Assembly (NCBI RefSeq): GCF_932294415.1
Contig: NC_065538.1
Location: forward strand, 76,521,834-76,585,833
Reading direction: 5' to 3'
DNA length: 64,000 bases
Source: Quercus robur
Lineage: Eukaryota > Streptophyta > Magnoliopsida > Fagales > Fagaceae
Shown here piece by piece: positions 47,641 through 59,310 of the stretch (within the stretch, counting starts at the first letter, position 1; each line of letters opens with the position of its first letter). The notes under the pieces are model-generated. The model was not told the origin of the DNA. It searched no databases and was given only the letters and a program-made list of their open reading frames with translations. The translations under genes and the position numbers were made by a program.

Positions 47641-48565
47641 CTAGCCTTTGAGCACGCACTCACGCGTGTGCTCAGAGGCTCTTTTATTATTTTGGGAAAA
47701 AATTAATAATTTACATCAATTATAATTTGGAATTACTACATTTTCCAATCACAAAAATACTTAGGTGTGTGATGAAAAATTATTTCACCTGCTAACGCAT
47801 AATACTCATTACACCTCTAGGTTTTTTTGTAATTAGAAAATGTAATAATTCCAAATTATAATGAATGCAAATTATTAATGTGGGGCCCGACAACAAATGG
47901 GCCAGATCCACCTGTTCACAGGAAGGCTTAAGGCCCAAGCCAAAGAAGATAGTAGTCCAAACCCAATAACGCAAAGCATCAATGGGCCAGAGAAGCCGCC
48001 GAGGAGGGTACAGCCCTCGGCTGGCCCAGAACTACACTAAGGAAAGGGGCAAAAGTGGCATAGGGATAATCTTGTAAGAAGTCTAAAATATCTAGAAAAG
48101 GCTGCCCATACTACCTGCCCTAGACAGAGCTTTGCCTCTCACAGAGTCGTGTTTCTTTAGCCTACTCAACCACTCCCCAACAACTCGGGTCTAAAACTGA
48201 TGGGACAAGGATCAGTCTTGAAAGGGTCGACCCTACACGTGGACGAAGGAAATTGAATGCGTGCGAGTATAAAAGAAAAAATATGTAACCTAAAGAGGGG
48301 TCTCCTCCAGTCCCACGGAGAGGAAAAAGGGCTCCAGAGGCAAATATACTGGGACCATGCATAAATATCTTAACAAAACCATAGCCGGGTAAACACGACT
48401 TAGCTTTTCGATCCCACTCTCTACAAATGATATTGTATGGGCCCATTTACGTGTGAACCCAACTCAAACAGCGGTTTAACGCAAATCGTGTCCCTACAAT
48501 TAACTTTTTCCTAAAAAAATAGTAGAGCTTCTGAGCACACACTCACACTCGTGCTCAAAGGCTAG
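47641..48565. mobile_element. Long-inverted-repeat MITE split by a solo LTR
   Basis: The ends CTAGCCTTTGAGCACG are inverted repeats flanked by TA (47639-47640 and 48566-48567). The body is also largely palindromic (ATTATAATTTGGAATTA and its inverse). Without the LTR inserted at 47879-48498 it is about 300 bases. TA flanks and short size suggest a Mariner/Stowaway-like MITE. Confidence 0.75.
47879..48498. mobile_element. Solo LTR, 620 bases, inside a MITE
   Basis: Starts TGTGGGGCCCGAC, ends TCCCTACA, and is flanked by an exact 5-base duplication ATTAA (47874-47878 and 48499-48503). It is GC-richer than its surroundings. No internal retrotransposon genes or second LTR nearby, so a solo LTR left by recombination. 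Superfamily not determined. Confidence 0.88.
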
Positions 48566-50078
48566 TATTCCGTAATATCATCACCATCAAAATAGATTGT
48601 AGTGAAGAATCAAAGTAAATGGGATTAAAAGAAAAGAAGGAAAGGGAAATAAATATGGAGTGGAGAAATCGAAGAATGGAGGAAATATAGAAATATCGGG
48701 TTGGGATCCGAATGTAACGAAACAAAAAGGGAAAGTATAAAACAAGGAGCTAGCTCCTAGTTTTAGGGTCCATTTGGTTTCAGGAATGGAAATGTGAGAG
48801 AATAGAAAATAAAAATAAGATAAAAAAGTGAGAGGATAGAAAATATTTTAGTTTTCCTTCTTGGTGTTTGGTTTAGGGTATGTTTGGTTGGAAGGATGGA
48901 AAAGTGGGAGGATAGAAAATGCAGAGAGGATAGAAAAGTGGAAGAATAGAAAAAATTTTAGTTTTCCTCATTTGTGTTTGGTTGGGAGGGTGGAAAAGTG
49001 GATGAATGAAAACTTTTTTGTTTTGTTGAAAATAAAGTTTGTATAAATTGACCATTATATCCCTATTAAATAAAATAAAAGGTAACACATTATACTTTTT
49101 TTTAAAAGGCTTTTGTTAACGGGGTTGTTTAGCACCCGTTAAAATTGATTTTTTTTATTAATAAAGTATTGTTGCTCTTCAGGAGTAGAAAAAAACTAGG
49201 TAAAGTAGCAATTAAAGTGTCAGTGGAGCATAAAAAATCGCAAATTTTACAACATGACCGAAATACCCTTTTAAATTTCTTCCCTCTTCCTTTCCTTTAT
49301 CAACATTTTCAACTTGGTTTTGTACTCTCTTTTTTTCCCAGATCTACAAAACATCCACTCAAATGCCCCAAATTTCAAACCCAAGCCAAATTGTCAAAGC
49401 TTTTTCACGTCTCAAATTGAACCCAATCACCAAAACAACCTAGATACAACCAAAAACAGAGGAAGAAAAAAGTAGAAATAAAGGCAAAGAGAAAAATGGG
49501 AGGCCAACGGTCACTAGTGGTGGTGGTGGCGCAGGTGAGCACCACTACTAGAAACAGTGGTGGAGCTCAAGGGTTTGGCCATGGCTGAGACGAGAGAAAG
49601 AATCCAAGATAGCAGAGAGAGGGAGTGAAACGGATCTGGTTGTGGAGGGTTACAAATTTGGTGGTTGTGGTGGTGGTGGTGTTTTTGTTTCTTGGATTCA
49701 AACATGAGAAAGTCTGAAAAAGAAAGGAGTGAGACAAGAAGAAGAAGAAAGAGAAAAGAGCAGTTTTAGACGTAGCAGAGACTAAAGAGAGAAAATTGAG
49801 AAGAGTTAAAAGAAGAAGAAGGGTATTTTTGTCTTATAATTAGCAAATTTAACTTTTTAAAAACGTTTTTCTTTCCTCAGTAAAAATACCTCCACATATA
49901 ATTTATTTATTATTAATTTCCTTCTTAACGGGTGCTGCAACAGGACCCTTTAGAAAAATTATGTATAGATAGACACTAATTAAAGTATTAAAAAAAAAGC
50001 ATAACAAAATGTTTTCAAAAAAAAAAAAGAGAACAAAAAAAACCAACCAAAATTAATGAGAAAATAAACATATGAGCA

Positions 50079-50115
<37 letters not shown>

Positions 50116-50842
50116 CTACACATCCAGAAAAAGTCAAAGAAAGGAAAAGAAGCTAAGTTCAGACAAAAGAAAAGAAGAAAAAAATAATAAAAAATGAAAA
50201 CCATCACTTCAATATCAAAAAAAAAAAAATCAAGGAAAAAAAAAAAGTCAACACGTCAGTAACAAAGGAAGAAAAAATGAAAGGAAAAAATAAAAAGCGA
50301 AGACATTGGAGACTTGAAGGTGAATTTAAGGGTATTTTTGGAAGCTCATTTTATGAGTTTCTTTCTCTCAGTTTTCTCTCCATTTTGAAGAGAAAGCTTT
50401 TTGGTGGGACAGGAGAGAAAACACCCGAACCCTACCATTTATTTTCTTTCCTTCCCACCCAACTAAACATACTCTAAAAAAGTTTTTCTTTCTATTTTCT
50501 CTCCAAAGTTTTTCATTCTCCCTATTTCACCTCCAAACAAACACACCATTAAGGTGAAAAAATGAAAGAATAAAAAGTGCAGTTTGTATAGATTTACTTT
50601 TATGTCCCTACTAAATTATAATAAAAAAGGGATGAACTCAAAAAAAAAAAAAAAAGAATAAAACGAATGAAATATGAAGGAAAAAAAAAAAAAAAAAAAA
50701 AAAAAACCAAAACAAAACAAAAACCAAAGTAGGAAATGAAATATATTATAAAATATAAAATAAAAAGTAACGGTTGAACAGAAAATGACAAAAAAAAAAA
50801 AAAAAAAAAAACCAAAGACAAAACCCAGTTTGCTTAAAAAAA

Positions 50843-50873
<31 letters not shown>

Positions 50874-51744
50874 GGGAGAAAACAAAACCCAGGTAACGTT
50901 GAGGAACAGTTGGGATTTGGGTATTTATATAGACACGGACCCATCACGGCGTTTTCTATTTCTCGTTTGAGCTTGTTGAACAAAAAATTTAAAAAATAAC
51001 GGTAAATCCTGTGTGTCCGTTAGCGGGAAACCGTTGAGAGAGAGTGAGGACTGTGAGAGTACTTAAGTTGATCAACAAATGATCTTTTTTTTTTTTTTTT
51101 TTTTTGAGAAAAAATAACAAATGGTCTTAAGCAGGGGAGGACAGTAAGGGTCCACATGTCTAGGCAACGTAAAATTACTAAGACGCTGGACTAAAGGTGC
51201 CGTTTATTTTGTTGAAAATTGAAAATAATAAAAAAATATATTTTGGTTATTGTTCATTAATAAAATCACTGTTCATTTGCCTAATACTTGTTTTTGGTGA
51301 AACTCAGGGCTCTTTTATAATTTGTGACAGTTTCAGTGTTTAAACAATATTATACGTATTTTTACACACTTTTTTATTCACACGTATTTTCAAAAAATAC
51401 AAATAACGTTACTCGAACAATATTACCGAACAACTTAATATTGTATATTTGGCGTGCGTTTGGATTGAGATTATAAATGAAAATTATTTCACTATTCAGC
51501 TTAAATTTGCTATTATTCGTAGGCTCTACTGTACTTTTGGCACTATTCATGAATTTCACTGTACTATTTCAACTAATTTTTACCTTTATCTACCGTACCT
51601 TCAATAATCATTTTTCAATTTTAGTAAAATAAGCGGTATTCAAATAGACCTTAATGTTATAAATTAGAAATTATTTATTTGTTTATTTATTTAAATAAAT
51701 TTAGTTTGTTTTGAATTAAAATATTTTTATTTTTCACAAAAATA
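48566..51744. other. Transposon-derived and low-complexity region between gene D and the 51.7 kb pseudogene
   Basis: Arms with TTTGGTTGGAAGGATGG-type motifs at about 48770-49030, and the reverse type at 50367-50545 (also at 47435-47615), suggest nested copies of one inverted-repeat family. 49117-49950 has inverted GCACCCGTTAA ends and a GC-richer centre (about 49500-49700). Long A runs at about 50080-50112, 50680-50706 and 50841-50873 generate spurious frames. No gene seen. Confidence 0.55.
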
Positions 51745-52027
51745 TGACTTTCTCCAGAGTCAATCTCTTCAGACAAGAAAAGCTAATACTTGAAGGGAGC
51801 TTGAGAGAGTGGAACATGTGAAGTATCAATACTTCTAATGATTCACTTGTAAATAAGCAAGGCATTAATATGCTTGTTCTAACAGCTTCTTTGTTTGAAA
51901 GGTAAGACAAAGTGTGCTGAAGAATTGGGTCTAGTAAATTGTTGATTCCCTTTCTGCTCTTATTAGCATTCTGTTTCTTTCTGAACTTTTTTCTCTTGGC
52001 CTTGTCTAAGGGAAAACTTACATCCAT
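51745..52027 (-). pseudogene. F-box pseudogene with internal deletion, duplicate of gene C
   Basis: MDVSFPLDKAKRKKFRKKQN and the first half of the F-box (ending RTSIL) are followed directly by PCLFTSESLEVLILHMFHSL. About 300 bases covering the rest of the F-box and the first leucine-rich segment are missing in frame. The copy stops at about 51745; leucine-rich repeats, exon 2 and the FBD are gone. Pro to Leu in NNLLDP and Ile to Thr in LQHTLSYL hit conserved F-box positions. The 5' flank is that of gene C. Confidence 0.92.
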
Positions 52028-52042
52028 AATATTGATGATTCT

Positions 52043-53539
52043 CCTACAACACATAATCCATTGTCAAATTAGTCTCTAGCCATCATAACAGCACCTTTTG
52101 GCTTTTGACATTCTGCAAAGAGTTCTGGAGAAAGAATACGCCTCTGGTTATGCTTTCAAAGTATACATCCGTAAAATAATTTTCAGGAACTTTTTGTGAA
52201 AATACCATAAATGATCACAACAACCAATCCTTATTCCCAAAAACCAAGAGCCTCTTAGCCCAATGACATTGCCTGCTCTCCTTTATGGGTTCAAAGTCCC
52301 TCTCCTCCATTAGTATAATGATCAAAAAATCAAAAAATAAAAAATAAAATTACTCCCAAAAATTTGGGGTAGGCTATAGATGTATAAAGAATTATTCTCC
52401 ACCATTCTATTCTAAATCCAATCCTCTAACACATAGAAGCTTTTATTAAAAGAATAATAATAATAAATGGAGAACTAATATTGGGGAATTTTCAACATTC
52501 TAAATCCAACCCAACTTTTGTTTTTCATTTCTAATATTTTCTGTGCTTCTCTTTTCTCAGAACAGATGGAAGAAAAGCTAAATAAAACCTAAAATACTAA
52601 TCCCTCACCCCCAAGCATTTACCGATTATCCTGAATACCCATAAAAGTTTTCAAGCCCCAAACTTTCTAAGCAAAGTGAGAAAATTTCACTCAACATTAC
52701 CATCAAAACTAAGTTCAGAGACCCACATAGCAATTCTTATTCATTTGCGGACAACAAATACAATTTTTTTTTTTAAAAAAAAAAAAAAGGAACTGACCTG
52801 AAAGCACTCTTATTTATGGTCTGAAATGTTAACCCATTCCCTGAAAGAACAAAATGAGTCACAAAATGTTGGTTTTGGACTGGGTTTTCACTTTTCACTC
52901 GTACCCAAGTTGGAGTATCTTTCAAAGGTATGCCAACTCCAAGTATGGGAGCAAAAATATATGAAATTTATTAATAGCATTCTAATCTGCAAAAATTTAT
53001 GGTATTTTAGTTTAGGAAATTACTTTTTTTATTCTATGTACTTACAAATCAAAATAACTCAGTTTAGATTATTTATTTTACATTATTATTTTATTAAAAT
53101 TTCTTTTTTTTCTTTTTTTTTTTTCTTTCTTCACACAAGATATGTAAATATATATATATATATAAATAAAATAAATACAAAGTAAACAATGTCAGTATAA
53201 ATTTACATGATATATTGTAGTAATCACGTATTTTTACACAATTTTGCATTACTTGATATAGTTGAATTTTGAGCCTGATTGGCTAAAAAGCCTAAAATGA
53301 TACTTTTTCTATTATACAGGCATTTATGAGAGTGCTCTGATATAATAACGAGATTGATATATCATTACTAGAACATTATAAAGGCAACTGTGAATCTTTC
53401 TTTTAAATTGTTTTGAAACACAAAAGGGTGTTTCAAGTTGAATGCATTCTAGGTAGTGTGTCCACACATGTATATAACAAGTTTTTCCACACACAAAAAA
53501 TAAATAAGTAGGTATTTTGTTTCAAGTTACGATATCAAC
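52043..53539. repeat. Duplicate of the gene C 5' region
   Basis: Direct copy of about 37536-39315, including the 5'-UTR intron and leader exon, but lacking the 150-base MITE. Short TA runs near 53148. No gene. Confidence 0.75.
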
Positions 53540-53947
53540 TATTGGGCTTTGTGGAGCCTAGTTATATTTGATCCGGTTAACGACCCAATCCAACCAGAAA
53601 TAATGTTGCGTGGTTTTTAATAGGAGATTTTATGAGGCTTAGGCCCAAGCCAGGAAAATTTTTTGACCCTTTTTGTAGCCCATTGTGAATCCTATGTGCA
53701 AGATATAGAAAACGTTGTTTTGGTGATTGAGGTTTTTTGTTGTTGGTTTTTGAGAGAGAGAAAAATTGTACTACTGCTCTTTGTATTTTTCCCTGATAAT
53801 AGTGAAATCCCTGCAATTTCGTGGACGTAGGCAAATTGCCGAACCATATAAATATTGTCTTGTGCATGTGATTTTTTTTTCTTTGACGTGTATTTTTTCT
53901 CCATTTTTGTTTCTCACAGGTAGGGAATTTCGTGTTAATACTCTACA
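53540..53947 (+). mobile_element. Solo Copia-type LTR
   Basis: Begins TATTGGGCTTTGTGGAGCC and ends CTCTACA, with ATCAAC duplicated on both sides (53534-53539 and 53948-53953). The paralogous site near 39375-39385 has ATCAAC once. The LTR has the plant Copia motifs ATAGTGAAATCCCTGC and GTGGACGTAGGCAAATTGCC. No second LTR or internal region nearby. Confidence 0.88.
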
Positions 53948-54195
53948 ATCAACCACATTGTCACCACAAAGTTTAGCTTTCCTTCACAACAAGAATGACA
54001 CGACAGTCAAACAACTTCGTTTGTTATTTACGAGTTGGAAGCTTACTTGGATTTTTAGTTGATTTAACAAATTTTAAATTGGATTACCTAAGTCACATTG
54101 TGAAAATTGCAACTTAATAAATTGCAGGTAATATGATCTCCATTATAGCACCTCCACAAACTAGATAATTAGGCAACCTGTGAATTATATTGCGG
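53948..54195. other. Unassigned sequence between solo LTR and inverted arm
   Basis: No gene. The first part matches the flank at 39385 onward; from about 53980 it has no counterpart that I could find in the window. Confidence 0.4.
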
Positions 54196-54870
54196 ATAAA
54201 TTATTTTAGGGGTATGAACCTAAATTTTAAAACTAAGGAGCAAATCAAAATTACCTCAAATATTAAGGATGTGAACTAAAATTTAGTTTTATGAAATTTT
54301 ATTAAATAAGGACATACCTTATTATTATTATTATTATTATTGGATAATTCGATGGTTACAATAGGTGAGGGAGATTTAAATCCTAAACGTCTCTTTAAAA
54401 AATACTAAAATATGGCCGTTCAGTCATAAGACTCTTAGCAATGTACCTTAAATTTAGATAATCATGTAAGTGTAAATAAACTATTCAGTTCATATAAATT
54501 TATCATTTTATTCATAGTAGATGATATTTGCTTTTCTCTATCAAATGATTGCATGAACTCCATAAAAACCAATTTCCCAATTTAGACAATATGCTGAGTT
54601 CAGTAACGTGAACTTAAAACATATGCAGGGGCATTAAAGTGATGGAAGTTTGGATTAAAAATAAATAAATAAATAAATAAACAATCTAACATTGTGGTGA
54701 AACTATATATGAATTCCACGAAATAAACCCGATAATTTTATCCATTTTTCACATCTTAAAAGGGCCAAAACGTAGGCTTGGAGCATCCTATTCCTATGCG
54801 AATGATGACTAATACAAATAACAATCTAATTTCCATGTTGGACTAACCAACAGTTTTGTTAAATTTATTT
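54196..54870 (-). repeat. Inverted-duplicate arm 2
   Basis: Reverse complement of about 39403-40040 with small indels; see arm 1. The right edge is followed by a poly-A run (54899-54920) and then by sequence in direct orientation with 40150 onward. Confidence 0.85.
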
Positions 54871-54954
54871 ATTATTAACACAATAATTTAACTTTCTCAA
54901 AAAAAAAAAAAAAAAAAAAACACAATAATTTAAAATTCAGAATTAATTATGCAT

Positions 54955-56180
54955 TTTCCTCTCCCATTTTCATCCTCTATTTTCCATCCTTTTCCTTTTT
55001 ACCCAAGAAGGTGAATATTTTTTTATCTAAATTGTGTATTTTTTTTCATAACAAAATTCAAACATTCTACCAAAAGAAAAAATAAGGGAAAATGGGAAAT
55101 TAGATATAAAACAAAAATTTTAAAAAGTGTTAAGTATTTTGTTTATGGACAAAGTTCGGAGCCTTGAGCTCCAACTTCCATAGAAAGATGACAATTGTCC
55201 TTATCATGTACAATGCACATGACTATTTAACCCAACCAACCAAGAGAGTCATGTGTATTGCGCATAATATGACTTATATCATTTTCCTATTGGTTGTCAA
55301 AATTCAAGGCTTCAAACATGTTTAAAGATATATATATATATAGTTATTTATTTATTCATTTATTGACACGGACAAAACAACTTAATATTTAAGAGACAAC
55401 TTACCAAAAGATATGGATACAAGGGGCTTCTTCCAAACGTTCACTAATGTTAGGAGTACGGATCAAAACATTAATACTTTAGGGAATAAAATCAAAATTA
55501 TTTGAAATTTAATGACGTAATCTACAATGTCACCATTTCCTAATTAATATTGTTGTTTTTGGATAAACACAATAAGATTTCAACCTAATTAATATTACTC
55601 TTTAGTGAATGCAAACTCTATTAACTATTTTTTCTTTTTTTGGGAAAGTTTACTCAAATATAGATTATCTTTTTTAAAAAAATTATCCATAATTGATTAA
55701 TAGTAATGATTAATTAATTTTCTTTAAAAAATTGTCCATAATTAATTAAAAGTAATGATTAATTAATTTCATCACATTTAAGATTATAATTACATTTAAA
55801 AAAAATTAATCTAACATGATTTTATACTAACTAATAAGCAACTTAACAAAACCTTTCAATTCTTAAACTATTTTTTTTTTAAAGAGAATTCTTAAACTAA
55901 TATGATATTGAATTAAAACTTTCTAAGAGTGATATCATAACTAAAATTATGGAGTTTAAGACATTAAATAATACTCTTTTACTTTGTTAGCCAACTCTAA
56001 ATCATGATCAACAAAGTACTCTTAAGAAATAGATACATTAGGATGAGGCTAGATAATCTTTGAGATTGGAAAATATTTTAAAACTTTAAGACACCAAAGA
56101 TTAGGCCTTCAAAAAAATCTACACATGCACTATGGGTCAACTTAATAATATTTTTATTTTTATAAGTAATAAATAACAAC
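54955..56180. repeat. Inter-unit duplicated block, copy 3, left part
   Basis: Direct copy of about 40150-41410. No gene. Confidence 0.7.
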
Positions 56181-56502
56181 TGTGGGTACCTAAGGCATGC
56201 TTAGGCATGCTTGCAACGTTCTAGGCATGCTTGCAACGTCCTTGGCCGTCCTCGGCATGCTTTGCAACGTCCTCGGCATGCTTAGCAACGTCCTTGGCCG
56301 ATCTCGGCATGCTTACAACGTCCTAGGCGTCCCACATCGAAGAGAAATCCCCCCACTTTCTACCTTATAAGCTTTGAAGCGAAGGAGTAGTGGTACTGAG
56401 GTCGGCCAAGGACGTTGCCAAGCATGCCGAGGACGTTGCAAAGCATGCCGAGGACGGCCAAGGACGTTGCAAGCATGCCTAAGCATGCTTTAGGTACCCA
56501 CA
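56181..56502. mobile_element. Foldback element with internal GCATGC-bearing tandem repeats
   Basis: Ends are TGTGGGTACCTAA and its exact inverse, flanked by ACAAC on both sides (56176-56180 and 56503-56507). Each arm holds several tandem copies of an 18-20 base unit, GGCATGCTTGCAACGTCC and variants, in opposite orientation in the two arms. About 85 bases of single-copy centre include CCCACATCGAAGAG. The paralogous site near 41420 has the flank without the element. No coding capacity. TG...CA ends with a 5-base duplication also resemble an LTR. Confidence 0.88.
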
Positions 56503-59189
56503 ACAACTAACTTGTTTCTATTTTTAAACATAATTTAAATAATTTAAAAGGGTTAGTAATACATTCATTAAGAATATTTGTTTAATATAACTCTTAATCA
56601 AAAACATCATAAATATAAGCATAAACATGAAAATAAATAGTTTTTAATTGAACCCACAAATATATATTATTGTTTATATAGAAACATAGGAAAATATGGA
56701 AAATTCAATGTCATCATTTGAATTTTATAAAGCACAGGCTGCAAGCTCATATCATGTGGCTCCTAAATGAGTGGACCACTTTGCGATAGTATTAGGAATC
56801 ACAGTCAAAGATCAATTATTAGTATTTATATAACACATAGGTTTAAAAGAAGGCAAATGGCCATAAGTTAAATATTAATAATCATCATAGATTTAAGGTT
56901 GTTAGCTTTAATATCCCCTGAAATTGGATTTAAAGCTTCACCCTAGATTTCCTTACAAATTGTTTGGGTTTGAGTAGAGCTTTTGAATGTTTGTGGGGGG
57001 TTTCTCCAAAAAAAAAGAATGTTTGTGGGGGCCTTCGGCAGTTCTCCTAATGATATTTTATTTTGGTTCTCGAAATCATATTTTGGTTCTCAAAATCAAG
57101 CCGCCAAGGATATCATTAGAATAAGTACATACCATACAGTTGCAATATCAATTGAGTCCAAATGATCCAAAGTTAGAACAAAATACCTACAAAATTAAAA
57201 TCCCACAGTAATAAAAAAAAAAATCCAAGAAAATTGGCAAAAAAAAAAAAAAAAAACTACAACGGTAATAAAATGGGCTGTACCTTATTCGTAGTCGTAC
57301 CCTTTATAACATAAACAATAAATTTTTAAAAGGAAATCGATATATTGTACCAACAGATCATCCCCCTTTTAATATTAGGGGGAGATGCTTGTGAGAGGTA
57401 AAGGGGTGTTGAGTTCTCTACGACTGATATGGCAATTTCAGCGATTGATGAGTTCCCAGTTATTCTGCTTAAATAATTATGAAGTCATTCAGTTGTAGTG
57501 TCTTTGTAAGGCCGAAGTAATCATTGAGGAATAGTCTAGAGTTTATAATTTTATATTGTAATTTAAATAAAATATTACATTTCATAATGTCATTTAATTC
57601 TAGTTAAATAATTATATTTTACTTTGTATGTTTATTGTCGTTCCTTGCATATAATCGTGTTATTTGGTCTATTTTTTCATATACCCTTAAAAAATAACTC
57701 TTGCATAACAATGCCCCAACTTATATTTGTTTGGCTAAACAAAGAAAGTCAAAGTGGAACCAAAATAGGATAAACCAAGGAAGTCAATTTCATACCAGCG
57801 GCTATTTCAATTTGGTTAGAGGAAGAAAGAATTTCAATATCAATTAATACCGATTTACCATTTTGGGGTCACTGCTATTTATATACTTCCAAACATATGT
57901 ATATGTTTTTTATTATGTTTTTTTTTTTTTAATTATGTTAATACGGATGAACCTTATAAATGTATAATCCACCTCTATGTGAGAGAATGTTTACATATGA
58001 TTATATGAAGCTAGACAAACCATTTACCATCTCCTATTTAAGTGGGTATGATAAAAAAATAAGATAACGGCGATGGAACTTTGCAAGAGTACATGTTTTT
58101 ATCCACATATAATCCACACATAGAGAAATTTAATCACATGATATGTCCATGAACCCAATAGAAAAATCTTACTCCATTTCTAGCCATGGACACACCGAAA
58201 GAAGTTTAGGCTACATATTATAACTTGAGTAGGTGTTTCAAAATCCCAAAAACTAGAAGAATGAAATGGACTTGGTATTCACCAGATATTTTCCTAGGGT
58301 AAAAAGAATTAAAAAATAAATAGTTTGTATATATAGGTATATACAAATTTGGTTGTAATTTACGTAAGTAAGTTTACTTTAAAAAGTAAAAGAGACAAAT
58401 AGGTTTTGAAAATTAAGGTTTTTTTTGTGAGTCACTTGAGTGAGCCTTATGTGGTTTATTGTTGACAAAATACTAAATAACCAAGAAATCGCTTTTTATT
58501 GTGTTGATCGGTGAGTAAATAAGCTCGCGTGAGTGAAGTCGAGCGGGAAAAATTATTGAAACCTAGTCTGGTCAAGCATCATTAAAGCGTGCTTGAGAAG
58601 AGCTTAAGGCATGCTTAAGCTAACCCTAGGAAGAAAGTTATTTTTTAAAAGTTTGTAGAAGATGAATTTTTCTTGTCTCAAGCCGCTAGCAAAGGCCTTG
58701 AAATGATTTTTGAGGCTCAAACCAACCAGGTTGACTCTCCACTATGCCTTTTGAAGGACCATACCCCCATTGTTTATAAATAATACTTCCAAACTAATTT
58801 TTTTACCAAACTTTTCCACCAATTACAAATAAATTCACAAAATTTTTCTCGGGTTGCTGCTTATAGTATTCATGGCTTAGTTTTATCCCATGAACAAATT
58901 TGCAACAACCTTTTTTAGTGACACTTCTAGTGGGGGCAAATATTTTCTAAGGGCAACGTTGATTTGTGCCTTTAAGCCATTGTCCAATGTTTGTTTCATT
59001 GTTTACCCTTTTAGTTCCAACACTAGAGTGATAGCATTTATTCCACCTTCTGGTAGATCCACATCCAAGCACTTTTTAAGCTCTACTACAACCATGTAAT
59101 ATGAATTTTGAGCCTAGATGTTCCTTGGAATGAACGTCGCATTGCAAGTCACAAGGGTGACAGTGACACCTGAAGATCTCAAAACATAT
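56503..59189. repeat. Inter-unit duplicated block, copy 3, right part, and part of gene E 3' flank
   Basis: Direct copy of about 41415-44030. From about 59030 it matches the 3' flank of gene D. No intact gene. Confidence 0.7.
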
Positions 59190-59310
59190 TATAACGATCC
59201 CGCCCCAACTGTGTAGATATTGTTTGATGGGTCATATCCCTCACGGTTTTGTTCTCCCCCAAAGCACACAACAGTAGAGGAAAAGGCCTCTACACATTGA
59301 AAGGAGGTCA

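Noticed and set aside
49980..50970. Phe-rich minus frames and Lys-rich plus frames
   Set aside because: Artefacts of long A/T runs.
53577..54062. Four frames of 61-98 codons on both strands
   Set aside because: They lie in the solo Copia LTR and its flank; no conserved protein.
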